Positions 43,345 through 58,811 of a DNA stretch of 64,000 bases are shown one piece after another (the first letter of the stretch is position 1; each line of letters begins with the position of its first letter). Both the position numbers and the translations under genes were made by a program. The notes under the pieces were generated by a model. The model worked only from the letters and a program-made list of their open reading frames with translations. It did no database searches and was not told the DNA's origin. Location of the stretch: contig NZ_CP039371.1 in NCBI RefSeq assembly GCF_005080685.1, positions 806,001 to 870,000 of the forward strand, read 5' to 3'. This DNA comes from Pseudomonas putida (GTDB lineage Bacteria; Pseudomonadota; Gammaproteobacteria; Pseudomonadales; Pseudomonadaceae).

Positions 43345-45017
43345 TCAGGCCTTGCCGGAAACTACCATCTTGCGCGCATGGGCCAACGACTCCTTGGTCA
43401 GGTCGATGCCACCCAGCATGCGTGCGACTTCCTCGACCCGTTCGCGTTTGCCCAGGCTGGCCACCGCGGTGTGGGTGGTGTCGCTGTTGCGCACCTTGTG
43501 CACGAACAGGTGGTGATGACCTTGCGCGGCCACCTGTGGCAGGTGGGTCACGGTCAGCACCTGGCCACGCTCGCCGAGGCGACGCAGCAATTGGCCAACG
43601 ATCTCGGCGGTAGGCCCGCCAATGCCCACGTCCACTTCGTCGAAGACCAGGGTAGGAATGCGCGAGGTCTGCGCGGTGATCACCTGGATCGCCAGGCTGA
43701 TACGCGAAAGCTCACCGCCCGAGGCAACCTTGGCCAGGCCCTTGAGCGGCTGCCCGGGGTTGGCGCTGACCAGCAGCTCGATCTGCTCCAGGCCGTGGGG
43801 TGACAGCTCGCTCCCTTCGTTGGGCGTGAGTTGGATGCAGAAACGCCCGCCTGGCATGCCCAGGCGCTGCACCTCCTGCTCGACCGCGACGGCCAGCTGG
43901 CGAGCAGCCTGCTGGCGCAAGGCGCTGAGTTCGGTGGCCTTGGCCTTGTAGTGCTGGGCGAAAGCCGCCTGTTCCTCGGCCAGGCGCTCCAGTGCTTCGT
44001 CACTGGCATTGAGGCCTTCGAGTTCATCCATCAACTGCTGCTGCAGGTGCGGCAGCTCCGTAGGGTGTACGCGATGCTTGCGGGCCAGGGTATAGATAGT
44101 GTCGAGGCGTTCTTCCAGGGCCTGCAGGCGCATGGGGTCGGCGTCGAAGTTGTCGAGGAAGCGGTTGAGTTCGCCCACCGCCTCCTCGACCTGGATCTGT
44201 GCGCTGGCGATCATGTTGGCCGCTTCGCCGAGTGCCTTGGGGCATTGGCGGCAGCGCCCAGGCGATTGAGGCTGGAGGTGAGGGCGCTGAGCACGTTGCC
44301 CGAATCGCTCTCGCTGCACTGGTCGATGACCTGGCGGCAGATGCCGAACAGCGCCTCGGCGTTGGTCAGGTTCTTGTGCTCCTGCTCGAGCAGCTCCAGT
44401 TCGTTTTCGCCCAGGCCGAGATTGTCGAGCTCTTCGAGCTGGTAGCTGAGCAACTGGTGGCGGGCGCGTTGCTCGTCGCCGGAGTTGGTCAGCCGCTCGA
44501 GCTCCAGGCGCGTCTGGTTCCAGCGCTTGGCGGCCAGCTGTACCTGGCGGGCCAGGTCGATGGCGCCGGCGTATTCGTCCAGCAGGCGGCGATGGGTATC
44601 GGTCTTGAGCAGCGACTGGTGCTCATGCTGGCTGTGGATGTCGATCAGCAGCTCGCCCAGGGCCTTGAGGTCGCTGAGCGGGCAGGGCGTGCCATTTATA
44701 TAGCCGCGGCTACGGCCTTCGGCGGTGATCACCCGGCGCAGGATGCACGGGCCATCGTTGGCCAGGTCGCGCTCGGCCAGCCAGGTGCCTGCCTCGGGGA
44801 TGTCGGCCAGGTCGAAGGTGGCGAGGATGTCCGCCTTGTCCGCGCCGGGGCGCACCACGCCGCTGTCGGCGCGGTCGCCAAGGGCAAGGCCGAGGGCGTC
44901 GAGCATGATCGACTTGCCCGCGCCGGTCTCGCCGGTGATGACGGACATGCCGCGAGCAAGCTCGAGGTCGAGGTGTTCGACGATGGCGTAGTTGTGGATG
45001 GACAGGTGCACCAGCAT
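43345..45017 (-). pseudogene. recN: DNA repair protein RecN, single-base frameshift
   Basis: RecN is an SMC-like ATPase of double-strand-break repair. The 5' part (45017 down to about 44243) reads MLVHLSIHNYAIVEHLDLELARGMSVITGETGAGKSIMLDALGLALGD with Walker A, through NVLSALTSSLNRLGAAANAP. It then shifts out of frame and stops near 44211. The rest continues in another frame (KALGEAANMIASAQIQVEEAVGELNRFLDNF ... VASGGELSRISLAIQVITAQT ... LVFDEVDVGIGGPTAEIVGQLLRRLGERGQVLTVTHLPQVAAQGH). A run of four G at 44239-44242 would restore one frame if it had five G. The locus of 1673 bases plus one gives 557 residues, the usual Pseudomonas RecN length. This is either a real mutation or a sequencing error. 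Confidence 0.92.
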
Positions 45018-45122
45018 GAGGACGACTCCCGAAGGTCATGTCTGGTTATTTATACAGTAGTTTTTTCGACCCTGCCAAGGGCCGCTCGGAGATTTTCCTG
45101 AGCGTTCGATAGGCAGTCGGCC

Positions 45123-45150
45123 CTTGAACCTGGTTTTTCCGACCCCATAT
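45123..45150 (+). promoter_or_regulatory. Heat-shock (sigma-32) promoter of grpE
   Basis: CTTGAAC at 45123-45129 and CCCCATAT at 45143-45150, with a 13-base spacer, match the sigma-32 consensus CTTGAA-N11-16-CCCCAT. It lies about 60 bases upstream of the grpE start. Confidence 0.85.
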
Positions 45151-45207
45151 AGCCGGCAGACACGACGAGCTTGGCTCGCACTACAGAAATCGCGAAGGAG
45201 AACCCCA

Positions 45208-45762
45208 ATGGCTGACGAACAGCTGGATGAGAAGAACCTTAACGCCGAAGAAGCTGGCGCAGACAACACCGATGCCCGCATTCAGGAGCTCGAGGAGCAG
45301 CTGGCTGCGGCCAAGGACCAGTCCCTGCGCGCTGTTGCCGACCTGCAGAACGTGCGCCGCCGCGCCGAGCAGGATGTCGAGAAGGCCCACAAGTTCGCCC
45401 TGGAGAAGTTCGCGGGCGACCTGCTGCCGGTCATCGACAGCCTGGAGCGTGGCCTGGAGCTGTCCAGCGCCGACGACGAGACCATCAAGCCGATGCGCGA
45501 AGGTATCGAGCTGACCCTGAAGATGTTCCACGACACCCTCAAGCGCTACAACCTCGAGCCGGTCGATCCGCACGGCGAACCGTTCAACGCCGAGCACCAC
45601 CAGGCCATGGCGATGCAGGAAAGCGCCGATGCCGAGCCCAACAGCGTGCTCAAGGTGTTCCAGAAGGGCTACCTGCTCAACGGCCGCCTGTTGCGCCCCG
45701 CCATGGTGGTGGTCAGCAAGGCGCCGAGCGCGCCGCAACCTTCTATCGATGAACAGGCTTGA
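45208..45762 (+). CDS. grpE: Nucleotide exchange factor GrpE
   Basis: A 184-residue homodimeric cochaperone that releases ADP from DnaK. The N-terminal half is a long acidic coiled coil ([61 protein letters not shown]). The C-terminal beta-wing domain contains [16 protein letters not shown] and [24 protein letters not shown] is well placed before the ATG 45208; an in-frame extension of 28 codons is rejected. It is first in the grpE-dnaK-dnaJ cluster and is driven by a recognisable heat-shock promoter. Confidence 0.97.
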   Translation: MADEQLDEKNLNAEEAGADNTDARIQELEEQLAAAKDQSLRAVADLQNVRRRAEQDVEKAHKFALEKFAGDLLPVIDSLERGLELSSADDETIKPMREGIELTLKMFHDTLKRYNLEPVDPHGEPFNAEHHQAMAMQESADAEPNSVLKVFQKGYLLNGRLLRPAMVVVSKAPSAPQPSIDEQA

Positions 45763-45863
45763 AATTGATCGGGGCATCCCCATCTAAGTGTCAAGCGTTC
45801 AAGTATTACCGCAGTTGCCCAGAGTAGCGGCTGCCACCAAATTCAAGTTTCGGGAGAGTTAAC

Positions 45864-47789
45864 ATGGGTAAAATCATCGGTATCGACCTGGGGACCACCA
45901 ACTCGTGCGTCTCCATCCTGGAAAACGGTAGCGTCAAGGTCATCGAAAACGCCGAAGGCGCACGTACCACCCCTTCGATCGTCGCCTACGCCAACGATGG
46001 CGAGATCCTCGTCGGCCAGTCGGCCAAGCGCCAGGCGGTCACCAACCCGCACAACACGCTGTTCGCCGTGAAGCGTCTGATCGGTCGCCGCTTCGAAGAA
46101 GACGTCGTGCAGAAAGACATCAAGCTGGTGCCTTACAAGATCGTCAAGGCCGACAACGGCGACGCTTGGGTTGAAGCCAGCGACAAGAAGATGGCTCCGC
46201 CGCAGATCAGCGCCGAAGTCCTGAAGAAAATGAAGAAGACCGCCGAAGATTACCTCGGCGAGCCTGTGACCGAAGCGGTCATCACCGTTCCGGCCTACTT
46301 CAACGATAGCCAGCGCCAAGCCACCAAAGACGCCGGCCGCATCGCCGGTCTGGACGTCAAGCGCATCATCAACGAGCCGACCGCTGCTGCGCTGGCCTAT
46401 GGCATGGACAAGGCCAAGGGCGACCACACCGTCATCGTTTATGACCTCGGTGGTGGTACCTTCGACGTTTCGGTCATCGAAATCGCCGAAGTCGACGGTG
46501 AGCACCAGTTCGAAGTACTGGCCACCAACGGCGACACCTTCCTGGGTGGCGAAGACTTCGACATGCGCCTGATCGACTACCTCGTGGACGAGTTCAAGAA
46601 AGAGTCCGGCATGGACCTGAAGAACGATCCACTGGCTCTGCAGCGTCTGAAAGAAGCCGCTGAAAAGGCCAAGATCGAGCTGTCCTCTGCTCAGTCGACC
46701 GACGTCAACCTGCCGTACATCACTGCAGACGCTACCGGTCCTAAGCACCTGAACGTGAAGATTTCCCGCGCCAAGCTGGAATCGCTGGTCGAAGACCTGG
46801 TCTCGCGCACCATCGAGCCATGCCGCATCGCCCTGAAAGACGCCGGCATCGACGCCAGCAAGATCGACGACGTGATTCTGGTCGGCGGCCAGACCCGTAT
46901 GCCGCTGGTGCAAAAAGCCGTTGCCGACTTCTTCGGCAAGGAAGCGCGCAAGGACGTCAACCCGGACGAAGCGGTCGCCATGGGCGCTGCCATCCAGGGT
47001 GCGGTCCTGGCCGGTGATGTAAAAGACGTACTGCTGCTGGACGTCAGCCCGCTGACTCTGGGTATCGAAACCATGGGCGGCGTGATGACCCCGCTGATCG
47101 AGAAGAACACCACCATCCCGACCAAGAAGTCGCAGGTGTTCTCGACTGCCGACGACAACCAGGGCGCCGTGACCATCCACGTGCTGCAAGGTGAGCGTAA
47201 GCAGGCTGCGCAGAACAAGTCGCTGGGCAAGTTCGACCTGGCCGACATTCCGCCAGCACCACGCGGTGTGCCACAAATCGAAGTGACCTTCGACATCGAC
47301 GCCAACGGCATCCTGCACGTGAGCGCCAAGGACAAGGCCACCGGCAAGTCGCAGTCGATCGTGATCAAGGCCAACTCCGGCCTGTCGGACGATGAAATCG
47401 AGCGCATGGTGCGTGACGCCGAGGCCAATGCCGAGGAAGACCGCAAGTTCGAAGAGCTGGCCGCTGCCCGTAACCAGGGTGATGCGCTGGTTCACTCGAC
47501 CCGCAAGATGGTCGCTGACGCCGGTGACAAGGTCACCGCGGAAGAAAAAACGGCCATCGAGGCTGCCGTGGTCGCGCTGGAGGCTGCTGTCAAAGGCGAC
47601 GACAAGGCTGCCATCGACGCCAAGGTCGAGGAACTGTCCAAGGTCTCCGCGCCGGTTGCCCAGAAGATGTACGCCGAGCAGGGTGAGCAGCCTCAGGGCG
47701 GCGCCCAGCAGCAGGCCGAGCCGGAAGCCAAGCACGACGACGTGGTCGACGCCGAGTTCGAGGAAGTGAAAGACAACAACAAGCAGTAA
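45864..47789 (+). CDS. dnaK: Chaperone DnaK (Hsp70)
   Basis: A 641-residue Hsp70. The ATPase domain opens [22 protein letters not shown] and includes [43 protein letters not shown] and [16 protein letters not shown]. The substrate domain follows from about residue 390 ([20 protein letters not shown]). The C-terminal lid ends in a Gln/Glu-rich tail [16 protein letters not shown]. It folds and disaggregates proteins with DnaJ and GrpE. It lies 101 bases after grpE. Confidence 0.99.
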   Translation: MGKIIGIDLGTTNSCVSILENGSVKVIENAEGARTTPSIVAYANDGEILVGQSAKRQAVTNPHNTLFAVKRLIGRRFEEDVVQKDIKLVPYKIVKADNGDAWVEASDKKMAPPQISAEVLKKMKKTAEDYLGEPVTEAVITVPAYFNDSQRQATKDAGRIAGLDVKRIINEPTAAALAYGMDKAKGDHTVIVYDLGGGTFDVSVIEIAEVDGEHQFEVLATNGDTFLGGEDFDMRLIDYLVDEFKKESGMDLKNDPLALQRLKEAAEKAKIELSSAQSTDVNLPYITADATGPKHLNVKISRAKLESLVEDLVSRTIEPCRIALKDAGIDASKIDDVILVGGQTRMPLVQKAVADFFGKEARKDVNPDEAVAMGAAIQGAVLAGDVKDVLLLDVSPLTLGIETMGGVMTPLIEKNTTIPTKKSQVFSTADDNQGAVTIHVLQGERKQAAQNKSLGKFDLADIPPAPRGVPQIEVTFDIDANGILHVSAKDKATGKSQSIVIKANSGLSDDEIERMVRDAEANAEEDRKFEELAAARNQGDALVHSTRKMVADAGDKVTAEEKTAIEAAVVALEAAVKGDDKAAIDAKVEELSKVSAPVAQKMYAEQGEQPQGGAQQQAEPEAKHDDVVDAEFEEVKDNNKQ

Positions 47790-47801
47790 TGCCTGCATGT
47801 T

Positions 47802-47833
47802 GTCGGCCAGCCCACCGCCGTTTGGCGGTGAGC
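47802..47833 (+). other. Hairpin between dnaK and dnaJ
   Basis: 'ccagcccaccgcc' and 'ggcggtgagctgg' form a stem with a GTTT loop. No T-run follows, so partial termination or mRNA processing between dnaK and dnaJ is possible. Confidence 0.55.
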
Positions 47834-47992
47834 TGGTAGGATGTCGCCGCGCGGGGCTTGCTCCCGCGTTGGTGTGTCTGGAATACGAGAATTTTTACAG
47901 CATCTGTCAAAGCCTCTCGGAGGTTGGCAGGTGTTGCGGCACAGCGCATAGCGCAGAGGTATGCCGAACGCCCCCAAGAGTGCAAATGACCT

Positions 47993-49937
<1,945 letters not shown>

Positions 49938-50053
49938 GGGTTGGCGCAGTAACCCTCTGTCGCATTTGCGGTAGACCGGAAACGCTCTTTTCTGTAAGCT
50001 ACAGCTTTAGTGTGTCCACTAAAAGCGCGCAGCGAATTGAATTCAGCACATGA

Positions 50054-50091
50054 AAGCGGGGTGACGTGTCCATACGTCACTCCGCTTTTTT
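50054..50091 (+). terminator. Terminator/attenuator-like hairpin in the carA leader
   Basis: AAGCGG-G-GTGACGT pairs with ACGTCAC-T-CCGCTT across a 6-base loop and is followed by six T. It lies 45 bases before the carA start. It may end the dapB transcript or act as a conditional attenuator of carAB. Confidence 0.85.
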
Positions 50092-50136
50092 GCAACCTGC
50101 GATCGCCCTTTCATGCTTGATTTACGGGAGGTCTTC

Positions 50137-51273
50137 TTGACAAAGCCAGCCATACTCGCCCTTGCCGATGGCAGTATTTTTCGCGGTGAAGCCATCGGTG
50201 CCGACGGTCAGACCGTTGGTGAGGTGGTGTTCAACACTGCTATGACCGGCTACCAGGAAATCCTTACAGACCCTTCCTACGCCCAGCAAATCGTTACCCT
50301 GACCTACCCGCACATTGGCAACACCGGTACCACCCCGGAAGACGCAGAGTCGAACCGCGTCTGGTCCGCTGGCCTGGTCATCCGCGACCTGCCGCTGCTG
50401 GCCAGCAACTGGCGTAACACCCAGTCGCTGCCTGAGTACCTGAAGGCCAACAACGTCGTCGCCATCGCCGGCATCGACACCCGTCGCCTGACCCGTATCC
50501 TGCGTGAAAAGGGCGCCCAGAACGGCTGCATCCTGGCCGGTGACAACATCACCGAAGAGCAAGCCATCGCCGCTGCTCGCGCCTTCCCTGGCCTCAAGGG
50601 CATGGACCTGGCCAAGGTTGTCTCCACCACCGAGCGCTACGAGTGGCGTTCCAGCGTGTGGGAGCTGAAAACCGACAGCCACCCGACCATCGACGCGGCC
50701 GACCTGCCGTACCACGTGGTTGCCTTCGACTACGGCGTCAAGCTGAACATCCTGCGCATGCTGGTCGCCCGTGGCTGCCGCGTGACCGTGGTGCCGGCGC
50801 AAACCCCGGCCAGTGAAGTGCTGGCACTGAATCCGGATGGCGTGTTCCTGTCCAACGGCCCGGGTGACCCCGAGCCTTGCGATTACGCCATCCAGGCGAT
50901 CAAGGAAATCCTCGAGACCGAGATTCCGGTGTTCGGCATCTGCCTCGGCCACCAGCTGCTGGCCCTGGCCTCCGGTGCCAAGACCGTCAAGATGGGCCAC
51001 GGCCACCACGGTGCCAACCACCCGGTCCAGGACCTGGACACCGGCGTGGTCATGATCACCAGCCAGAACCACGGTTTCGCCGTCGACGAAGCCACCCTGC
51101 CGGGCAACGTCCGCGCCATCCACAAGTCGCTGTTCGACGGTACCCTGCAGGGCATCGAGCGCACCGACAAGAGCGCGTTCAGCTTCCAGGGGCACCCTGA
51201 AGCGAGCCCAGGCCCGACCGACGTCGCGCCACTGTTCGATCGTTTCACCGATGCCATGGCCAAGCGCCGCTGA
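50137..51273 (+). CDS. carA: Carbamoyl-phosphate synthase small subunit
   Basis: A 378-residue glutamine amidotransferase subunit that makes ammonia for CarB. It starts at TTG 50137 ([34 protein letters not shown]), with a strong GGGAGG six bases upstream. An ATG 24 bases earlier in frame has no Shine-Dalgarno and adds non-conserved residues. The amidotransferase part has the nucleophile Cys in [17 protein letters not shown] and the His-Glu pair in [11 protein letters not shown]. It is followed by carB after 106 bases. Confidence 0.95.
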   Translation: MTKPAILALADGSIFRGEAIGADGQTVGEVVFNTAMTGYQEILTDPSYAQQIVTLTYPHIGNTGTTPEDAESNRVWSAGLVIRDLPLLASNWRNTQSLPEYLKANNVVAIAGIDTRRLTRILREKGAQNGCILAGDNITEEQAIAAARAFPGLKGMDLAKVVSTTERYEWRSSVWELKTDSHPTIDAADLPYHVVAFDYGVKLNILRMLVARGCRVTVVPAQTPASEVLALNPDGVFLSNGPGDPEPCDYAIQAIKEILETEIPVFGICLGHQLLALASGAKTVKMGHGHHGANHPVQDLDTGVVMITSQNHGFAVDEATLPGNVRAIHKSLFDGTLQGIERTDKSAFSFQGHPEASPGPTDVAPLFDRFTDAMAKRR

Positions 51274-51379
51274 GCATCCTGCATCAAGGCCCCGGGGCGG
51301 TATGTGCCGCGCCCGGAAGCGCCTGACCCAGATTGTTCAAGACGGCTTGCCGACTGACCCGCGGATTTGAGTGACAACC

Positions 51380-54597
<3,218 letters not shown>

Positions 54598-54601
<4 letters not shown>

Positions 54602-55080
54602 GCATTACCAAGTACCCGATGACCGTCCAGGGCGCTCGCGCCCTGGAAGAGGAGCTCCTGTTCCTGAGCAAGACCGAACGTCCGCGACTGAGCCAGGCAA
54701 TCGGTGAAGCGCGCGAGCTGGGCGACCTCAAGGAAAACGCCGAATACCATGCCGCTCGTGAAGAGCAGGGCATGGTCGAGGCGCGGATCCGCGATATCGA
54801 AGGCCGTCTGCAGAACTCGGTGGTGATCGATGTGACCACCATTCCTCACACCGGCAAGGTGATTTTCGGTACCACCGTGGTGCTGGCCAATACCGAAACC
54901 GATGAAGAGGTGAGCTACCAGATCGTTGGCGAGGATGAAGCTGACGTGAAACAGGGCAAGCTCTCGAGCGGTGCGCCGATTGCCCGTGCCATTATCGGCA
55001 AGGAAGAAGGCGATACTGTCGTCGTCGAGACGCCAAGCGGCACGGTCGAGTACGAGATTGTCGAAGTCAAGCACATCTGA
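54598..55080 (+). CDS. greA: Transcription elongation factor GreA
   Basis: A 160-residue factor that helps stalled RNA polymerase cleave backtracked RNA. The N-terminal coiled coil reads [57 protein letters not shown], with the acidic tip residues, and the C-terminal FKBP-like domain follows. It overlaps carB by four bases (ATGA), so carAB-greA are translated together, an arrangement shared by other pseudomonads. Confidence 0.97.
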
Positions 55081-55087
55081 TCGGCGC

Positions 55088-55498
55088 CTGCGGGCGCCAT
55101 CCCTCGAGGGTATCCTCTGGCAACTGGCCCAGGTTTTCTGGGTCGGTGGCCTGTGGGTGTTCCACGTGGGGCTGGTGCCGGCGCTCAAGGTCAGTGGCCT
55201 TGCGCCTTTGCTGGTGCAGGATGTTGCCGGGCAGATCGACCGCTGGTTGATCGGCGTGGCCTTGCTCGGGTTGTTGACCCAGCTGGCGGTGCTGGCGCGG
55301 GTGGACGGCCTGGCGGCCTGGTGGCGGCAGTTCCGTGGCCAGATGCTGTTGCTCGGCTTCGGTGCCTGCGTGGGGTACTACACCTTGCGCTACGGTATCT
55401 CGGTGGGCGAGCGCTGGCAGATGTTCTGCTTCCTGGTGCTGGGCTTCTCCGGCATCGTGCTGGTTGCCCAACCAGTCCCGGTCAAATCTCGGCGTTAG
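55088..55498 (+). CDS. Small DUF4149-like membrane protein, start uncertain
   Basis: About 130 residues. LEGILWQLAQVFWVGGLWVFHVGLVPALKVSG leads into four hydrophobic segments, ending VLGFSGIVLVAQPVPVKSRR, typical of DUF4149-type inner-membrane proteins near greA in pseudomonads. No ATG or GTG lies between the greA stop and the conserved region. The start could be a CTG (55088), another rare codon, or a GTG inside greA at 54971 that would overlap greA by 110 bases. Coordinates here use the CTG as a placeholder. Function is unknown. Confidence 0.6.
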   Translation: MRAPSLEGILWQLAQVFWVGGLWVFHVGLVPALKVSGLAPLLVQDVAGQIDRWLIGVALLGLLTQLAVLARVDGLAAWWRQFRGQMLLLGFGACVGYYTLRYGISVGERWQMFCFLVLGFSGIVLVAQPVPVKSRR

Positions 55499-55514
55499 CC
55501 CGATGGCTCGGCTC

Positions 55515-55630
55515 CTTGTGGGAGCGGCCCTGTGTCGCGAAAAGGGCTGCAAGGCAGCCCCAGCAATATCGGTGCTGATATCAAGGGGCCGCTTTGCGGC
55601 CCTTTCGCGACACAAGGCCGCTCCCACAGG
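55515..55630. repeat. Inverted pair of REP-like elements
   Basis: 'cttgtgggagcggccctgtg' onward pairs with its reverse complement ending 'cgctcccacagg'. An inner hairpin ggggccgc/gcggcccc lies between. It is the same subtype as the pair at 13373-13492. Confidence 0.85.
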
Positions 55631-55659
55631 TGCCGCGTCAGGTTGGCGGCCCTTAGCCG

Positions 55660-55968
55660 TTACTTGTAACGGTGGATGTTGGACAGCTGCTTGTTCGGCT
55701 GTGGATTCTTGCGGTAGATCAGTGCCTTCTTGCCGATGGTCTGTACCAGCTCGGCACGGCCTGCCTTGCACAGTTCGGCAATGGCGGCGGCACGCTCTTC
55801 GCGATCTTCCGAGCGAATTTCGACCTTGATCAGCTCGTGGTCGGCCAGTGCGCGCTCCAGCTCGGCGATCACGCCTTCGTTCAAACCGTTGCCAGCAACG
55901 ATCAGGACCGGCTTCAGGTCATGACCAATGGACTTGTATTGCTTCTTCTGCTCGTTATTGAGCGGCAT
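55660..55968 (-). CDS. yhbY: RNA-binding protein YhbY (CRM domain)
   Basis: A 102-residue CRM-domain protein, MPLNNEQKKQYKSIGHDLKPVLIVAGNGLNEGVIAELERALADHELIKVEIRSEDREERAAAIAELC. The GxxG-type loop is GNGLNEGV. It binds pre-50S ribosomal subunits. The start at 55968 removes an in-frame extension of 25 codons. It is divergent from rlmE with 102 bases between, as in E. coli. Confidence 0.94.
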   Translation of the reverse strand: MPLNNEQKKQYKSIGHDLKPVLIVAGNGLNEGVIAELERALADHELIKVEIRSEDREERAAAIAELCKAGRAELVQTIGKKALIYRKNPQPNKQLSNIHRYK

Positions 55969-56070
55969 AATCTGACCCTTTCCGTCTGATTCTGTAAAAT
56001 TGACCGGCATTTTACCCGAGGGCCACCGGCTCCGCCCAGTCAATCACGACGCATATCATCGAGGTGCCCC

Positions 56071-56697
56071 GTGGTACAACGTTCCAAAAGCAGCGCAAAC
56101 TGGCTGCGAGAACATTTCAACGATCCTTTTGTGAAGCAGGCGCAGAAGGATGGCTACCGCTCGCGTGCGAGCTACAAGCTGCTGGAGATCCAGGAGAAAG
56201 ACCGCCTGATCCGTCCTGGCATGAGCGTAATCGACCTCGGCGCGGCCCCGGGGGGGTGGTCCCAGGTGACCAGTCGTCTGATTGGTGGGCAGGGGCGTCT
56301 GATCGCTTCCGACATCCTGGAAATGGATTCGATCGCCGATGTGACCTTCATTCAGGGGGACTTCACCCAAGATGAAGTGCTGCAGCGCATTCTCGAAGCG
56401 GTCGGCGATTCGCACGTAGACCTTGTGATTTCCGACATGGCCCCCAATATGAGTGGTACGCCCGCGGTGGACATTCCGCGTGCCATGTTCCTCTGCGAGC
56501 TGGCCCTCGATCTGGCAACCCGCGTGCTCAAGCCCGGCGGTGACTTCCTGATCAAGATTTTCCAGGGCGAAGGCTTCGATGTGTACCTCAAGGACGTACG
56601 TAGCAAGTTCGACAAGGTACAGATGCGCAAGCCTTCGTCATCGCGGGATCGCTCCCGCGAGCAGTATCTGCTGGCCCGGGGATACAAGGGGGCATGA
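56071..56697 (+). CDS. rlmE: 23S rRNA (uridine-2'-O)-methyltransferase RlmE (FtsJ/RrmJ)
   Basis: A 208-residue SAM methyltransferase that methylates U2552 of 23S rRNA. It starts at GTG 56071 ([43 protein letters not shown], with the first K of the K-D-K-E tetrad). The SAM motif is [14 protein letters not shown], and the catalytic Asp is in [14 protein letters not shown]. The remaining Lys is in [12 protein letters not shown]. It precedes ftsH, as in many gamma-proteobacteria. Confidence 0.96.
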   Translation: MVQRSKSSANWLREHFNDPFVKQAQKDGYRSRASYKLLEIQEKDRLIRPGMSVIDLGAAPGGWSQVTSRLIGGQGRLIASDILEMDSIADVTFIQGDFTQDEVLQRILEAVGDSHVDLVISDMAPNMSGTPAVDIPRAMFLCELALDLATRVLKPGGDFLIKIFQGEGFDVYLKDVRSKFDKVQMRKPSSSRDRSREQYLLARGYKGA

Positions 56698-56889
56698 GGC
56701 GTGTAGCGGGGTGGCCGATAGTTATTTCCAATCGGCTGCTCCGTCAGGATCGTCCGAACTTCGTGTAGTCTAGGTTTCACAAAGGGTTACAGACGGTGCC
56801 TGCGGATGCGTAGGTAATGTAGTAAGTTAGGGCGATGAATATCATGCGAGGCACGGCTGCGTCGTGCGCCGGCCTCAGAGGGTAGCGAA

Positions 56890-58803
56890 TTGAACGACAT
56901 GGCAAAGAATCTGATCCTGTGGTTGATCATCGCAGCTGTCCTGGTGACGGTGATGAACAACTTCTCCAGCCCTAACGAGCCGCAGACCCTCAACTACTCC
57001 GACTTCATCCAGCAGGTAAAAGACGGGAAAGTCGAGCGCGTGACCGTCGACGGCTACATCATTACCGGCAAGCGCACCGACGGCGACAACTTCAAGACCG
57101 TTCGCCCGGCCATTACCGACAATGGCCTGATCGGCGACCTGGTCGACAACCACGTCACCGTCGAAGGCAAGCAGCCCGAGCAGCAGAGCATCTGGACCCA
57201 GTTGCTGGTCGCCAGCTTCCCGATCCTGGTGATCATCGCCGTGTTCATGTTCTTCATGCGCCAGATGCAAGGCGGCGCTGGCGGCAAGGGCGGGCCGATG
57301 AGCTTCGGCAAGAGCAAGGCGCGTCTGCTGTCCGAAGACCAGGTCAAGACCACCCTGGCCGACGTCGCAGGCTGCGACGAAGCCAAGGAAGAAGTGGGCG
57401 AACTGGTCGAATTCCTCCGCGATCCGGGCAAGTTCCAGCGTCTGGGCGGCCGTATCCCGCGTGGCGTGCTGATGGTCGGCCCGCCTGGTACCGGTAAGAC
57501 CTTGCTGGCCAAGGCCATCGCCGGTGAAGCCAAGGTGCCGTTCTTCACCATTTCCGGTTCCGACTTCGTCGAAATGTTCGTCGGTGTAGGTGCCAGCCGT
57601 GTTCGTGACATGTTCGAGCAGGCCAAGAAGCACGCACCGTGCATCATCTTCATCGACGAAATCGACGCCGTCGGTCGCCACCGTGGCGCCGGCATGGGCG
57701 GCGGTCACGACGAGCGCGAGCAGACCCTCAACCAGTTGTTGGTCGAGATGGACGGCTTCGAAATGAACGATGGCATCATCGTCATCGCCGCCACCAACCG
57801 TCCCGACGTACTCGACCCGGCGCTGCTGCGTCCCGGCCGCTTCGACCGCCAGGTGGTGGTCGGCCTGCCGGATATCCGTGGTCGTGAGCAGATCCTCAAG
57901 GTGCACATGCGCAAGGTGCCGGTGGGCGACAACGTCAACGCCGCAGTCATTGCCCGTGGTACTCCAGGCTTCTCCGGTGCCGACCTGGCCAACCTGGTCA
58001 ACGAAGCGTCGCTGTTTGCCGCACGTTCCAACAAGCGCTTGGTCGAGATGAAGGAATTCGAACTGGCCAAGGACAAGATCATGATGGGCGCCGAGCGCAA
58101 GACCATGGTCATGTCCGAGAAAGAGAAGCAGAACACCGCTTACCATGAAGCCGGTCACGCTATCGTTGGCCGCCTGGTGCCTGAGCACGATCCGGTCTAC
58201 AAGGTATCGATCATTCCGCGTGGTCGTGCCCTGGGTGTGACCATGTTCCTGCCTGAAGAAGACCGCTACAGCCTGTCCAAACGCGCGCTGATCAGCCAGA
58301 TCTGCTCGCTGTACGGCGGCCGTATCGCCGAGGAAATGACCCTGGGCTTCGACGGCGTGACCACCGGTGCATCCAACGACATCATGCGCGCCAGCCAGAT
58401 TGCCCGGAACATGGTCACCAAGTGGGGTCTGTCCGAGAAGCTCGGCCCGCTGATGTACGCCGAAGAGGAGGGCGAGGTATTCCTCGGCCGTAGCGCCGGC
58501 AGCCAGCACGCCAGCGTCTCGGGCGAAACCGCCAAGATGATCGACATCGAAGTGCGCAGCATCATCGACCAGTGCTATGCCACGGCCAAGCAACTGCTCA
58601 CCGACAACCGCGACAAACTCGATGCCATGGCCGAAGCGTTGATGAAGTACGAAACCATCGACGCCGAACAGATCGACGATATCATGGCTGGCCGTACCCC
58701 GCGTGAACCACGCGACTGGGATGACGATTCGGCTTCGGGTACCTCGGCACCTCAGGGTGACCGCCCGGAATCGCCGATCGGCGGCCCAGCGGCTCAACAC
58801 TAA
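56890..58803 (+). CDS. ftsH: ATP-dependent zinc metalloprotease FtsH
   Basis: A 637-residue membrane AAA+ protease. Two N-terminal membrane segments (about residues 8-24 and 105-125) flank a periplasmic domain. The AAA part has Walker [15 protein letters not shown], Walker [17 protein letters not shown] and [21 protein letters not shown]. The protease part has the zinc motif [11 protein letters not shown]. It degrades membrane proteins and soluble regulators such as LpxC and sigma-32. A TTG start at 56890 is used because GAGGG lies seven bases upstream; an ATG nine bases later is the alternative. Confidence 0.97.
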   Translation: MNDMAKNLILWLIIAAVLVTVMNNFSSPNEPQTLNYSDFIQQVKDGKVERVTVDGYIITGKRTDGDNFKTVRPAITDNGLIGDLVDNHVTVEGKQPEQQSIWTQLLVASFPILVIIAVFMFFMRQMQGGAGGKGGPMSFGKSKARLLSEDQVKTTLADVAGCDEAKEEVGELVEFLRDPGKFQRLGGRIPRGVLMVGPPGTGKTLLAKAIAGEAKVPFFTISGSDFVEMFVGVGASRVRDMFEQAKKHAPCIIFIDEIDAVGRHRGAGMGGGHDEREQTLNQLLVEMDGFEMNDGIIVIAATNRPDVLDPALLRPGRFDRQVVVGLPDIRGREQILKVHMRKVPVGDNVNAAVIARGTPGFSGADLANLVNEASLFAARSNKRLVEMKEFELAKDKIMMGAERKTMVMSEKEKQNTAYHEAGHAIVGRLVPEHDPVYKVSIIPRGRALGVTMFLPEEDRYSLSKRALISQICSLYGGRIAEEMTLGFDGVTTGASNDIMRASQIARNMVTKWGLSEKLGPLMYAEEEGEVFLGRSAGSQHASVSGETAKMIDIEVRSIIDQCYATAKQLLTDNRDKLDAMAEALMKYETIDAEQIDDIMAGRTPREPRDWDDDSASGTSAPQGDRPESPIGGPAAQH

Positions 58804-58811
58804 GGGCATCT

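Noticed and set aside
43345..45017. Two separate genes instead of one broken recN
   Set aside because: The two parts are the contiguous N- and C-terminal halves of RecN and the sum plus one base gives the usual length. No start signal precedes the second part.
50050..50064. A four-residue leader peptide (MKAG) at the foot of the carA hairpin
   Set aside because: There is no Shine-Dalgarno and no run of regulatory codons, so chance is the simpler reading.
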